A stretch of DNA of 64,000 nucleotides. Source: Luidia sarsii (Eukaryota; Echinodermata; Asteroidea; Paxillosida; Luidiidae). The position numbers and the translations under genes were made by a program. Every line of letters begins with the position of its first letter. Position 1 is the stretch's first letter. The stretch spans positions 8,446,587 through 8,510,586 of the forward strand of contig OX465120.1 of assembly GCA_949987565.1 (NCBI GenBank), written 5' to 3'. Shown one piece after another: positions 59,301 to 64,000 of the stretch. The notes beneath the pieces are model-generated. The model ran no database searches. It was not told the origin of the DNA and saw only the letters and a program-made list of their open reading frames with translations.

Positions 59301-60671
59301 GCGGCACGAAATTCAATGTGCTTCACACCCGACAAGCCATCTGAGGGAGTTGCTACTCAGGCAGAGTAGATTCCCAATCGACAACATCTGCTATTGTTAG
59401 GGAAATGTCAAAAGCGATGGCTGTTTGGGAAATTTTGAAACCGACACGCCAAGTGTAGGCTACATGTATCGATATGTCAAGGTATATACGTAGCACGTGA
59501 CACGTACATGTACATCAGCAGACGCTGGGCACAGCGCATGTGCGATTACCGGATCCATGTGGTCTTTACTGAGCCGCGTTTTATCAAGGTGTGCATTTCC
59601 ACGGGACTAATGGGCTCGTTTAAATGTCCCTGCAGTCAATCTCACCATACTCTCCATCGCAAGCCAATGAGTGATGCACAAAAACCATACGGACTATCAC
59701 AACCTACGATTGGTTTATATAGGAGTAGGCCTAATAGCTTTGCGGTGACACCGTGTAAATTCTCTATTGTGCGTATGTGTGGTTCTGAAAAGAACCGGAG
59801 GAACTCAACGTTTCGAACAGTGTAGGCCTACATGTGTACATGTACTCTGTATATCAATCATACATGTAAGTTGAGTTATGATGCATCTTTAGTGATGCAT
59901 TGTGGAATCCATCCCTGGTCACTTTAACTTGGCAGAGATTGACCAGACAAAGTAACAGAGAGGAAAGTTTACTCTGCCATTTCCAATGAAGGGCCTACTT
60001 AAAATTGGAAGGTAACCATCACCTAGCCAATTTGTTCAAAAGTTTCCACTCAGTTTTTCATTGATTGTTTGCATGTGAATGAAAGCGAGGGTGTGTGATC
60101 CCATGCGATTGCGCCCCATCCTGACAAAGACTAACTGATTATTTGGGAGGCCACCATCTAATGGGCTGGGTAGCTGAGATGGGAAGAGTGCTGGTGCATT
60201 AATCCACAGCTCTCGGGTTCAAAAGCTGGTCATTTTTTTAACAGGATTTTTAGTTAAAATTTAAAAATGGAAAAGAAAACTTTGAGTTTGACCGTACAGG
60301 GATTTAAACCCGACACTTCTCATTTTGCGTACCAGCGCTTTTACAATCTGAGCTATCCAGCCCTTAGATGGTGGCCTTCCCTAACAGTCAACTAGTCTTT
60401 AATATGGTGGATTTTAAGTTCAGGAGCAAAAGACAAAGATGAAGAGGAAAACGGACAATGAAGGAGGAGACAGAAAAGAAGGGGGTTTATGAACGGATGA
60501 GAATAAGGGAAGAATATGCAATGAAATCAGATTGGTCCACTTACTTTCTCTCCCTTCCTGAAGATGTAGGCCTATTACTGGTGAGTCCGGGAGTACGGCG
60601 CATGAGACCAGCTGTAGCAGACCACAGACAAGCACCAACATGACCAATGCAGAAGTGAACAGTCCATGCAT
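29173..60671 (-). CDS. Ig-superfamily transmembrane receptor-like gene (11-exon model)
   Basis: Exons, minus strand: 60671-60545, 56712-56368, 55313-54963, 54562-54506, 51756-51553, 50898-50674, 48159-47938, 40819-40598, 32299-31586, 31366-30851, 29327-29173. All junctions are GT..AG and phase 1; the total is 3138 nt (1045 residues plus stop). Order: signal peptide, V-type Ig domain (about 43-157), second V-type Ig domain (158-274), short Cys stalk, membrane span (about 302-326), cytoplasmic part of about 720 residues: a Lys/Pro-rich exon, a 74-residue exon present twice, an exon of 18- and 9-residue repeats, an acidic Pro-rich exon and a basic end. No kinase, TIR or death domain was seen, and no clear ITIM. 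A role as a cell-surface recognition or adhesion receptor is inference. Splicing was read by eye; extra exons could exist in the long introns. Confidence 0.75.
29855..30640 (+). pseudogene. LINE reverse transcriptase relic
   Basis: Plus-strand pieces in shifting frames read LGKSPGPDENEIP (near 29894; compare the LGKSPGPDG block of LINE RTs), KGCVGSPT-like (near 30330) and FRFADDTSLT (near 30440), where FADD is the RT catalytic motif. Stops and frameshifts break it throughout. It lies in the last intron of the Ig-receptor gene, on the opposite strand. Confidence 0.6.
30851..31366 (-). CDS. Ig-receptor exon 10: acidic Pro-rich cytoplasmic
   Basis: Acceptor TTTAAACAG, donor GTGTGT; phase 1 at both ends, 516 bp. 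It encodes 172 residues rich in Pro, Glu, Asp and Thr (TEEPLEIVPTLG, EVYPDVPRQTP, DDGNTDEEMAIDDVTEEPQ), likely disordered. No domain recognised. Confidence 0.75.
31586..32299 (-). CDS. Ig-receptor exon 9: basic segment plus 18- and 9-residue repeats
   Basis: Acceptor ATTTCAG, donor GTAAGG; phase 1 at both ends, 714 bp. The first about 60 residues are basic (KERRPIKNARQSKARQ). Then come about five 18-residue repeats of type VVKETDDGKVAKEIYCSN, and then about ten 9-residue repeats of type QVAKETDGG. The 18-mer looks like one 9-mer plus a diverged partner carrying EIY. DNA periods of 54 and 27 bp keep the frame. Such Lys/Glu/Asp-rich repeats may be helical or disordered; function unknown. Confidence 0.8.
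32690..33510. repeat. Minisatellite with a 60-bp period
   Basis: CCCTCTAATCAATCCATGTA units alternate with one or two extra ACATGT steps, giving an exact 60-bp period from about 32820 to 33065. The flanks are more diverged. It lies in an intron of the Ig-receptor gene. Confidence 0.9.
33611..33830. mobile_element. Possible 220-bp TIR element
   Basis: GTCTACACTGAACTTAAT then GGGTAAACTAACC on the left; the right end inverted reads GTCTGGATTGGACTTTTC then CGGTTAAAC. A relative of the right end lies at about 40371-40450 (GTTTACCCGAGTC...CAGACGCC). The repeats are diverged, so the call is tentative. Confidence 0.4.
34542..36077 (+). pseudogene. Ngaro ORF1 (gag-like) with one in-frame stop
   Basis: ATG at 34542 opens a basic N-terminus (RARRRPARF). 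The frame is cut by TGA at 34782-34784 and then stays open to TAA at 36075. Near the C-terminus are a CCCH-like cluster and the knuckle CSKCMRPGHGAARC (CX2CX4HX4C), expected to bind the element RNA. The rest is Ser/Pro/Ala-rich with a conserved-looking middle (WQSAFHTFMAIF). The stop could be a decay mutation or a real boundary between two frames. Confidence 0.7.
36061..37636 (+). pseudogene. Ngaro reverse transcriptase and RNase H, frameshifted
   Basis: The frame starts around TPIKIDVLEQWLLDYP, overlapping the end of ORF1 in the +1 frame. RT blocks: LVPKREPNTFRLIHHLS, KADIKSAFRLLPV, GCSIACSLFEKFS and the catalytic HYLDDFLFV. RNase H: LFTDAAASIGYG, then, after a shift at the T run near 37305, VLFHTDNIAVVHI and HVPGKENDIADALSR. 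In this copy TAG at 37586-37588 stops the frame where the duplicate copy (42916-42918) has GAG. Acts, when intact, in copying the element RNA. Confidence 0.8.
37645..38596 (+). pseudogene. Ngaro tyrosine recombinase, copy A, broken
   Basis: ATG at 37645 (MERLLSAALAHNS) is followed by an in-frame TAG at 37738-37740, which copy B shares. The frame resumes and shifts in an 11-C run at 38221-38231. Catalytic residues are all visible: Arg in GLMRVGEF, the HSFRIGAAS histidine and arginine, the GRW block, and the Tyr in AFLSYIRP. When intact it would insert circular element DNA by recombination. Confidence 0.8.
38696..39250 (+). CDS. Ngaro SGNH-family hydrolase, copy A
   Basis: About 184 codons, open and undamaged. 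The nucleophile block is WIIGDSLIRR, the Gly/Asn block LHIGTNDL and the Asp-His block DGVHLSRVGN, so the Ser-Asn-Asp-His set of SGNH/GDSL esterases is complete. A start at TTG 38696 is unlikely; the frame may follow the recombinase frame or use another start. Its role in the element is unknown. Confidence 0.75.
   Translation: MFAVDSVWIIGDSLIRRVEQRFGLPVQVHWAGKGGAGVADIGVQLAGMLKTYPPPALLILHIGTNDLVTVNEYAFRQRVAVMLRDCAMWFPDAQLVWSDILPRVFYFGAYSQSALERKRRTINRWAKSQCAAVSRASCLHHPQFVWSQFPLYLYDGVHLSRVGNRLFAANLRGCIQSHVVPQSV
39597..40108. repeat. 53-bp minisatellite, copy A (about 8 units)
   Basis: Unit type GTCTGGTGTGCCCGCACCC, GTCGGGCCTCAAGTGCCCAT, AATGGTCAAGTCGG. Eight full units from 39660 to 40084 plus partial ends. 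Lies between the SGNH frame and the receptor exon. Confidence 0.95.
40598..40819 (-). CDS. Ig-receptor exon 8: duplicated 74-residue exon, copy A
   Basis: Acceptor TACTGCAG, donor GTATGC, phase 1 at both ends, 222 bp. It encodes GNDVVMDPLLPADGLRP, GLLLQPRYSSPSTVDPMLP and NPESKPTVAQ, Pro-rich and probably disordered. The protein is identical to the copy at 47938-48159; the two base differences (40776, 40785) are third-position and silent. Splice sites are intact, so both copies can join in frame. Confidence 0.75.
41034..42319. mobile_element. Penelope-like element, fold-back copy, 13-bp target duplication
   Basis: Flanked by AAGTGTTAAATTC at 41021-41033 and 42319-42331 (base 42319 is shared at the boundary). 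The two ends are reverse complements around GGGCCTGACGTTTCGATCCT, so two truncated units face each other. The plus-strand half (to 42046) encodes the C-terminal GIY-YIG endonuclease (YLISCRVCNVQYVGETKNTL, KKRIYGHRS); the minus-strand half holds an upstream piece (KITKENHHILHTSDRLADAI). A block of about 75 bp starting AGTGCCGAACTTCTGGGAAT is repeated in the middle. The RT core is absent. Confidence 0.75.
42686..42966 (+). pseudogene. Ngaro RNase H C-terminal fragment, copy B
   Basis: It begins at the duplication join and reads VLFHTDNIAVVHI and DIADALSRFQ to a TAA at 42964. The open frame starting upstream at 42619 fuses unrelated sequence across the join and has no meaning as a protein. Confidence 0.8.
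42975..43923 (+). pseudogene. Ngaro tyrosine recombinase, copy B, broken
   Basis: Matches copy A including the in-frame TAG (43068-43070). A single T added near 43509 shifts the frame, and the C run is 7 long here. R, HxxR and Tyr residues remain visible (GLMRVGEF, HSFRIGAAS, AFLSYIRP). Confidence 0.8.
44023..44577 (+). CDS. Ngaro SGNH-family hydrolase, copy B
   Basis: Same length and catalytic blocks as copy A (IIGDSLIRR, LHIGTNDL, DGVHLSRVGN) with a few residue changes such as His to Pro after VQV and Ser to Ala before QFPLYL. It is open throughout. Confidence 0.75.
   Translation: MFAVDSVWIIGDSLIRRVEQRFGLPVQVPWAGKGGAGVADIGVQLAGMLKTYPPPALLILHIGTNDLVTVNEYAFRQRVAVMLRDCAMWFPDAQLVWSDILPRVFYFGAYSQSALERKRRTINRWAKSQCAAVSRASCLHHPQFVWAQFPLYLYDGVHLSRVGNRLFAANLRGCIQSHIVPQSV
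44922..47450. repeat. 53-bp minisatellite, copy B (about 46 units), with 583-bp higher-order period
   Basis: Same unit as copy A. Variant units (GTGTGGTGTG at 46268 and 46851; GTGCCAATAATGG near 46512 and 47095) recur at 583 bp, that is 11 units, so a block of units was itself duplicated. Variants GGTACGCCC and CGTCAGGCC are interspersed. Confidence 0.95.
47938..48159 (-). CDS. Ig-receptor exon 7: duplicated 74-residue exon, copy B
   Basis: The same 222-bp phase 1-1 exon as at 40598-40819, with GCA for GCG and TTA for TTG as the only differences. In transcript order it comes before copy A. Confidence 0.75.
48374..49659. mobile_element. Penelope-like element, fold-back, copy B
   Basis: The duplicate of 41034-42319 at an offset of 7340. 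Here the GIY-YIG frame keeps SREKMWMKRLRT, matching the copy at 53 kb, whereas copy A reads RRVKMWMK, so copy B looks closer to the ancestral state. Confidence 0.75.
50674..50898 (-). CDS. Ig-receptor exon 6: Lys/Pro-rich cytoplasmic
   Basis: Acceptor TGCCTCAG, donor GTGAGT; phase 1 at both ends, 225 bp. Reads ELPEEKRSAITGDVP, then SVVYTSHQVNNYILNHF and the basic WQQKKKPRPKGRP. It holds two tyrosines (VVYTSH, NYILN), neither in a full ITIM. Confidence 0.75.
51065..51275 (+). mobile_element. tRNA-derived SINE with upstream leader
   Basis: A tRNA-like block at 51186-51259 (TATAGCTCAGATGGGAAGAG, GGGTTCAAGTCCCGG) follows a leader ending AAGACTAGTTGACTATTTGG, AGGCCACCATCTAA. The leader is shared with the copies at 6.7 and 60.1 kb. 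Confidence 0.7.
51422..51470 (-). mobile_element. Penelope-like end fragment
   Basis: CTGACGTTCGATCCTAGCAG then GACCTTTCTCAAAGG, the shared terminal motif only. Confidence 0.5.
51553..51756 (-). CDS. Ig-receptor exon 5: membrane span
   Basis: Acceptor CCTGCAG, donor GTAATT; phase 1 at both ends, 204 bp. After a short acidic linker it has the span ILLPCSLIVVALLVAIVIFL, stop-transfer RSRCGQK, and an acidic tail ELSDIEDVQDVPES with RDSYASKY. Confidence 0.85.
52320..53628. mobile_element. Penelope-like element, fold-back, 14-bp target duplication
   Basis: AGTAAGATTTTTGG lies on both sides (52306-52319, 53629-53642). The minus-strand end (about 52395-52670) is the inverse of 53240-53520. The plus-strand frame 52840-53352 is the longest coding piece: RRPRNLRDLIVRAEVP, a CTSKCIVCKTH Cys/His cluster, then the GIY-YIG domain YLISCRVCNIQYVGETK and KKRIYGHRS. 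The reverse transcriptase part is missing, so it is a 5'-truncated, inverted double copy. Confidence 0.8.
53846..54253. mobile_element. Hairpin-headed repeat, copy 1
   Basis: It starts with the hairpin GGCTTTTCCGC/GCGGAAAAGCC, has a T-rich run and CCATAGACAAAGCACA, and ends near GGAAAAGCCCTATGCTCTGT, CAAACAGACATAG. Head and tail recur at 58.0-58.85 kb. Confidence 0.5.
54506..54562 (-). CDS. Ig-receptor exon 4: short Cys stalk
   Basis: Acceptor CCTTTCAG, donor GTGAGT; phase 1 at both ends, only 57 bp: AVYIPSCGPEGCVTVSPSG. Both splice sites are strong and the phase fits, which supports it despite the size. The two cysteines may pair with each other. Confidence 0.65.
54810..54886 (-). mobile_element. 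tRNA-derived SINE, second family, copy 1
   Basis: Minus strand: AGCTCGGTGGTCAAGAGGTT, AGGCGTTTG, CTAGAAAGCAGGAG, GGTTCGAGTCC, which resembles a Leu- or Ser-type tRNA head. Repeated at 55.6 kb and in part at 56.1 kb. Confidence 0.6.
54963..55313 (-). CDS. Ig-receptor exon 3: second V-type Ig domain
   Basis: Acceptor TTTCAAAG, donor GTAGGT; phase 1 at both ends, 351 bp. Core residues are ILYCPV, IYWAVGYG and, near the end, WRFWCLISN; it closes with VDVTVSG. The usual DxGxYxC is replaced by STWRFWC, which is unusual for a V set. Confidence 0.8.
55575..55655 (-). mobile_element. tRNA-derived SINE, second family, copy 2
   Basis: Minus strand AGCTTGGTGGTCAAGTGGTT, CTAGAAAGCAGGAGTTGG, GGGTTCAAATCCTGCC. 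A third truncated piece (CTAGTGGGATTTTAACCCAC) lies at 56085-56140. Confidence 0.6.
56368..56712 (-). CDS. Ig-receptor exon 2: first V-type Ig domain
   Basis: Donor GTAAGG with phase 1. The acceptor is either CCAAG (start 56712) or GTAGAG (start 56706); both keep phase 1. Core residues: SYLECGSY, LLVQWFRG, SDRYSF and TDRGDYKCRV, a textbook V-type pattern. Contains NQT and NYT glycosylation sites. Confidence 0.8.
57120..57400. repeat. ACATGT/TACATG-rich repeat
   Basis: Long runs of TGTACA alternate with GTATGTAT and AATAGTACAT. A simple repeat, non-coding. Confidence 0.8.
57414..57791. mobile_element. TA-flanked TIR element with telomere-like core
   Basis: Terminal inverted repeats of about 69 bp (CCGGTGTCATGCCAAATAG / CCGGTGTCCTGCCAAAAAG ... 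CATACTGATCGCTGATTGG) are bordered by TA on both sides. The core, 57598-57715, is a degenerate CCCTAA array (CCTAACCCAA, CCTAATCCTAACCC). It is 378 bp, non-coding. Confidence 0.8.
57948..58852. mobile_element. Hairpin-headed repeats, copies 2 and 3
   Basis: A truncated head at 57948 is followed by a second head at 58012-58037, where AGCTTTTCCGC and GCGGAAAAGCT form an 11-bp stem with a 6-base loop. T-rich run, ATCGGAAAAATCCCATAGAC, and an end GCGGAAAAGCGTTATGTTCT, GCCAACAGACATA near 58850. A tRNA-like B box (GGGTTCGAATCCCGTTGATG) lies at 58745-58770. Confidence 0.5.
58860..59005. mobile_element. Hairpin-headed repeat family, fragment
   Basis: TTATCGGAAAAATCCCATAG and AAACTTGGCAAATACATAGA match 58079-58170. 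Only the middle part is present. Confidence 0.5.
59006..60090. other. No gene seen
   Basis: Non-coding. GGTTCTGAAAAGAACC near 59782 and AACTCAACGTTTCGAA are a motif also seen inverted near 53.75 kb and in part at 51.4 kb, possibly old Penelope-like ends. Confidence 0.4.
60090..60240 (+). mobile_element. tRNA-derived SINE with leader (plus)
   Basis: Leader AAGACTAACTGATTATTTGG, AGGCCACCATCTAA, then tRNA-like GGGCTGGGTAGCTGAGATGG and TCTCGGGTTCAAAAGC. Diverged B box. Confidence 0.65.
60285..60410 (-). mobile_element. tRNA-derived SINE with leader (minus)
   Basis: The inverted neighbour of the copy at 60.1 kb: minus strand GGGCTGGATAGCTCAGATTG, AAAGCGCTGGTACGCAAAAT, GGGTTTAAATCCCTG. It ends about 135 bp from the Ig-receptor first exon donor. 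Confidence 0.65.
60545..60671 (-). CDS. Ig-receptor exon 1: signal peptide
   Basis: ATG at 60671; MHGLFTSALVMLVLVCGLL then LVSCA, a clear secretory signal with a likely cut after SCA. Donor GTAAGT gives phase 1. Linkage to the exon at 56.7 kb is by phase, strand and order only. Confidence 0.65.
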
Positions 60672-60793
60672 GGCTTACTGGCCTCTCAGTCAATCCTCTG
60701 TGCTGTGTGGGAAGGGGGGAAATATTCTCACTGAATGATGGCTGCTCCAGAATGGATTGCTGTGGCAGCAAGCATGTACATGTATGTAACCTA

Positions 60794-61790
60794 GTCCCAC
60801 TTACTGGGCCGCTAGTAGGTCCCCTTAAACGAGTTTTGAGATTATCAGTCGCACTAGCATGACTAGCGTCCCACCGCGAACCCTTACCTTCCTAAATCCT
60901 CAGAAATCCCCTGGGTTAAAGCAAAGGACTTCAGAGGATTGAGGCTGAATAGGTTATGAAGGTTCCAAGGATTTCATAGGATTGAGGCTGAATAGGTTGT
61001 GAAGTTTGGAAGGATTTCTGAGGATTGAGGCTGAATGGGCAAACTACTTGAGAAGGATTTGGGAGGTTTTAGGCTGCATGGGGTTCGACTGAAATGAGGA
61101 TTTCAGAGGATTGATTCTCAAACTGCATTGGGGTCTGTAGTTATGCTTGGTTCCAAACCACACATTTATACTGTAGTCTCATGGGCAAACTCACCCACGA
61201 GCTGCTGGCCATTCCCATTCCCTGGCTATGAGGATTTCAGAGGATTGAGGCAGTGGGCACCACAGTTTTTGTGTACGGTGGCAAATTTCAGAGGATTTCA
61301 GAGGATTGAGGCTGGTAGCCCAAATTTCATACTCAAAATCAGAGGATTTCAAAGGATTCAGGTAGGTTCCTAGCAAAACATGGTCTAGGACATTAAAACC
61401 GAAGGCAATGAGGCCACGTACAAACCATACTACATGAAGACTGGGTACCAGACGTGGCCTCATTGCTAAAGCGCATGGTCAGACTTCCTCGTGGACACAA
61501 ATGGAGTTTTCAACAATGCGACATGTCCGATGCCCACATCGGAGACATTTTCTCGGATTTGAGGTCCAAAAATAAATCGTAAGTACCGCTGAAGTACCAC
61601 TTGTTTGTCTGGACATGTGTAGAATCCGGCAGACACATTTATTTAATCTTTGGACGTGATTTTGGGCACTTTTAAGGCCTTCGGTTGAGAATTTCTGTTT
61701 TTGTATATATTAAACGCGGTGGGACTCTAGAGCGACAGATAATCTCAAAACTTGTTTAAGGGGAGCTACTAGCGGCCCAGTAAGTGGGAC
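60794..61790. mobile_element. 997-bp TA-flanked TIR element
   Basis: Inverted repeats of about 53 bp start GTCCCACTTACTGGGCCGCT and are followed by CCCTTAAAC and AGTTTTGAGATTATC; the outer flanks are TA. Inside, the phrase AGGATTTCAGAGGATTGAGG recurs about eight times. No transposase frame. Confidence 0.75.
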
Positions 61791-61799
61791 TACATTGTA

Positions 61800-63100
61800 T
61801 ATGTAACCCTCTTTTACTTTGTGTGACTATGTGGAGCACTGTGAGTAGGCAAACCTTTTCCACAGGATCATCTGTATTCATCATGTCTCACTACAATTGA
61901 AGCATCACCTCAGCATTGCAATATACACTTGTGTACCTTTGGTATTGTACAGGACTGTTCACACTACCACCTACAGTATTTGCCCGGGAATTACAACCCC
62001 ACCAATGTTCACACTTCACCTTCAGAGTTTCTCAATCCTGGGAAAGAAATTTCCCAGGTATTAACTTGCTCTGTCCGTTCACACTATCAATCAGTTTCCA
62101 AGGAATTGTGACAACTGCAGTACAGTAGCTCAAGTTCAAACCCACAATGAACTGAGATTAAGAAAGTGGAACTGCGCAGACTAGTAATAGTATTACTTAC
62201 AGCGCGATACCTTAATTAAATGGCATCATTTATTTTGATGTTCCTCTTTGTACATTGGTATGAGTGGACAGGGTGGGTGGCCTTTCTGCGGCTTTGTTTC
62301 TGGTTTCAATCACACCACAAACTCCAAGGTTAGCTAAACTGTCCCCCCTTTTCCCGGGAATGATATCACTCAGTCACCATGAAAAACTTCAAATCTCAGA
62401 TCTTAGCATTTTGACCGCTGCTTGGATTAGGAGCAGGGGTAACAAATCCACTGCTATTATTAGATAGATCTCCTGGAAATTGCCAGGGTAAGTGACTGTA
62501 CAGTATAGTGTGAAAACCTCCATCTCGACTTCCCAGGAATTTCACTGTTTTTCAGGGAAATTGTTGCAGTGTGAAAAGACATTATGTGCAGAACCCTTTT
62601 TGACTTTGAAAATGGCCAAGAAAACTGAAGAGCTGTATCTAGCTCAGATGGTAAGACTAAGAGTATGGTCAGAGAGATGGTAATGGTACAAAGTTGTAAA
62701 CAACACTAGAGCCTAGACTGGTACTTTTGGTAGAGGTACATGTATCCGGTTAGTTTTCAATGGCTGACATGGCCGAAATGGCTGACATGCATTGCACAGT
62801 CTGCTTGAGGAGTGAATGAATGGTGAGGCATAACACACTTCACAATGGCAGCACAAAATGTCCATATTTCTCCTCTACACAACGGACCTGTTTGATAATA
62901 CTAGGGATAGGATTATCCAGAGGACAAGTAGGGCATATTTACATCGCCCGTTGTTCAAATATCTTAACGCATAATAATAACCCGCCCGAGTCACTTATGA
63001 CCATGCTGCTTTGACCATGGAGGAATCCTCCATGCTTTGACATGATTTTGTTTCCTTGTCAGTTACTGGACTGGTTCAGCTCTGCTGTGTATATCGCTGT
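61800..63100. other. No gene seen
   Basis: Non-coding. TTCACACT-type motifs near 61957, 62010 and 62080 and inverted AGTGTGAAAA near 62510 and 62570 hint at an old TIR element; boundaries not resolved. Confidence 0.3.
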
Positions 63101-63104
63101 GGTA

Positions 63105-63233
63105 GTCCGAGTAACTTGGACCCGACAAGTGACCCTTTTTTATCGAATTTTGAAATTTTGAGGGTCGGGTGACTGTTCAAAATTTAAAAATTCGATAAAA
63201 AAGGGGGACTTGTCTGGTCCACGTTACTCGGAC
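63105..63233. mobile_element. 129-bp fold-back MITE
   Basis: Nearly all of it is inverted repeat: GTCCGAGTAACTTGGACC, GACAAGTGACCC, TTTTTTATCGAATTTT against its inverse. TA lies on both sides (63103-63104, 63234-63235). Confidence 0.75.
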
Positions 63234-63239
63234 TAGGGC

Positions 63240-64000
63240 AATAACAACAGTCACTGTGCCCGTACCTCAGTACACCGTCAGCGTTTCACACGTTTTGTGA
63301 ATTAGTATTTCCTGATTCATCAGCGAGCTACCCACCTGTAAATCGGGAGTTCTTACAACCACAAGGCACAAGTACAAGGCAACGTCTTACAATTTGTACA
63401 AAACGGAGCATAAACCGTTACTCACGTTAGGGCATATTCAGAAGAAAAAAATCCCCTTTGCTATGAATAATATTAACTGCTAAAGTATGGCGCGCTGGTT
63501 GCCACAACCCTTGCCACAACCCTTTCGAAAAAGGGAACAAAAGGGACACCCTTCACCAATGCGCATGCGCCTCGACTGCCGACACAGTCGCAGCCGAATT
63601 CTCGGAGGCGTGATGACGGGTTTTCAGTCACGTCGACTCCTCAATCTACTGGCATGACGCACGTTCCACATTTCTACACGCTAATCGACTGTTCATTGCC
63701 TTGCTTTTGATCGGGGAAATCATCGAAATGAATCCAATCGCCGCTATTCTGCAAGAGTCCAACCATTGAACAAGTGTAAAGGTCCAAGGGAAGATCAGAA
63801 AACATCGATGTCCAATGATTTCCTTCTAATATACACAGTTTGTAGATGGTCATGATAGAATCCTCGTGTTGAAATCTTACAGTCTTGGATGATGTACTTA
63901 TAGAGAAACTCCTCACTCAAACATAGACAAAAGAATAGTTTATTACTCGTGAGTAATAAACTATTTCTTACTGTAGCGAGGCGACTATGGGCGCCCGGCT
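63240..64000. other. Non-coding; relative of the 15.9-kb TIR element at the end
   Basis: From about 63820 TGATAGAATCCT, TTGAAATCTTAC and CACTCAAAC match the interior of 15931-16245. A perfect 15-bp inverted repeat AATAGTTTATTACTC/GAGTAATAAACTATT lies at 63934-63965. Confidence 0.5.

Overview
The window is eukaryotic, gene-poor and repeat-rich. Genes are split by GT..AG introns, microsatellites and minisatellites are long, ACATGT runs are common, and Ngaro/DIRS-type, Penelope-like, LINE, tRNA-derived SINE and many small inverted-repeat elements are present. This mix, with Ig-domain receptor genes, suggests a marine invertebrate deuterostome, amphioxus-like first and echinoderm or hemichordate second. 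That is inference; no species-diagnostic gene was seen.

Region by region: (1) 0.7-2.3 kb is a 15-bp minisatellite. (2) 2.6-15.1 kb, plus strand: a receptor tyrosine kinase gene assembled here from 13 exons (749 codons including the stop, every junction phase compatible). It has a signal peptide, three single-exon Ig-like domains, one membrane span, a complete kinase domain and a very short tail. Its introns hold long CCTG/CCTA, CTTG and CCCT repeats, a TTAA-flanked piggyBac-like element, a tRNA-derived SINE and Penelope end fragments. (3) 14.1-22.8 kb: a 461-bp TIR element and a 6.04-kb relative that carries a small TIR element inside its left end (CCGG duplication) and a 4.6-kb imperfect palindrome with tRNA-Gly-like segments. 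(4) 22.8-29.1 kb: mostly featureless, AT-rich.

(5) 29.2-60.7 kb, minus strand: an Ig-superfamily transmembrane receptor-like gene assembled here from 11 exons (1046 codons including the stop). It has a signal peptide, two V-type Ig domains, a Cys stalk exon, one membrane span and a long cytoplasmic part with 18- and 9-residue repeats. All nine internal exons are symmetric (phase 1-1). One 222-bp exon is present twice because 37356-42683 is tandemly duplicated as 42686-50023. The two exon copies differ at two bases, both synonymous. The duplicated block also carries the 3' half of an Ngaro-type retrotransposon (whole copy about 34.5-39.5 kb, with gag-like, RT/RNase H, tyrosine recombinase and SGNH hydrolase reading frames), a fold-back Penelope-like copy and a 53-bp minisatellite, which is longer in the second copy by 2014 bp, exactly 38 units.

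(6) 53.8-64 kb: hairpin-headed repeats, tRNA-derived SINEs, and TA-flanked inverted-repeat elements, one with a telomere-like core.

Both genes look intact at the level of splice sites and frame. Nearly all mobile-element reading frames are broken or partial. No working tRNA, rRNA or CRISPR array was seen.
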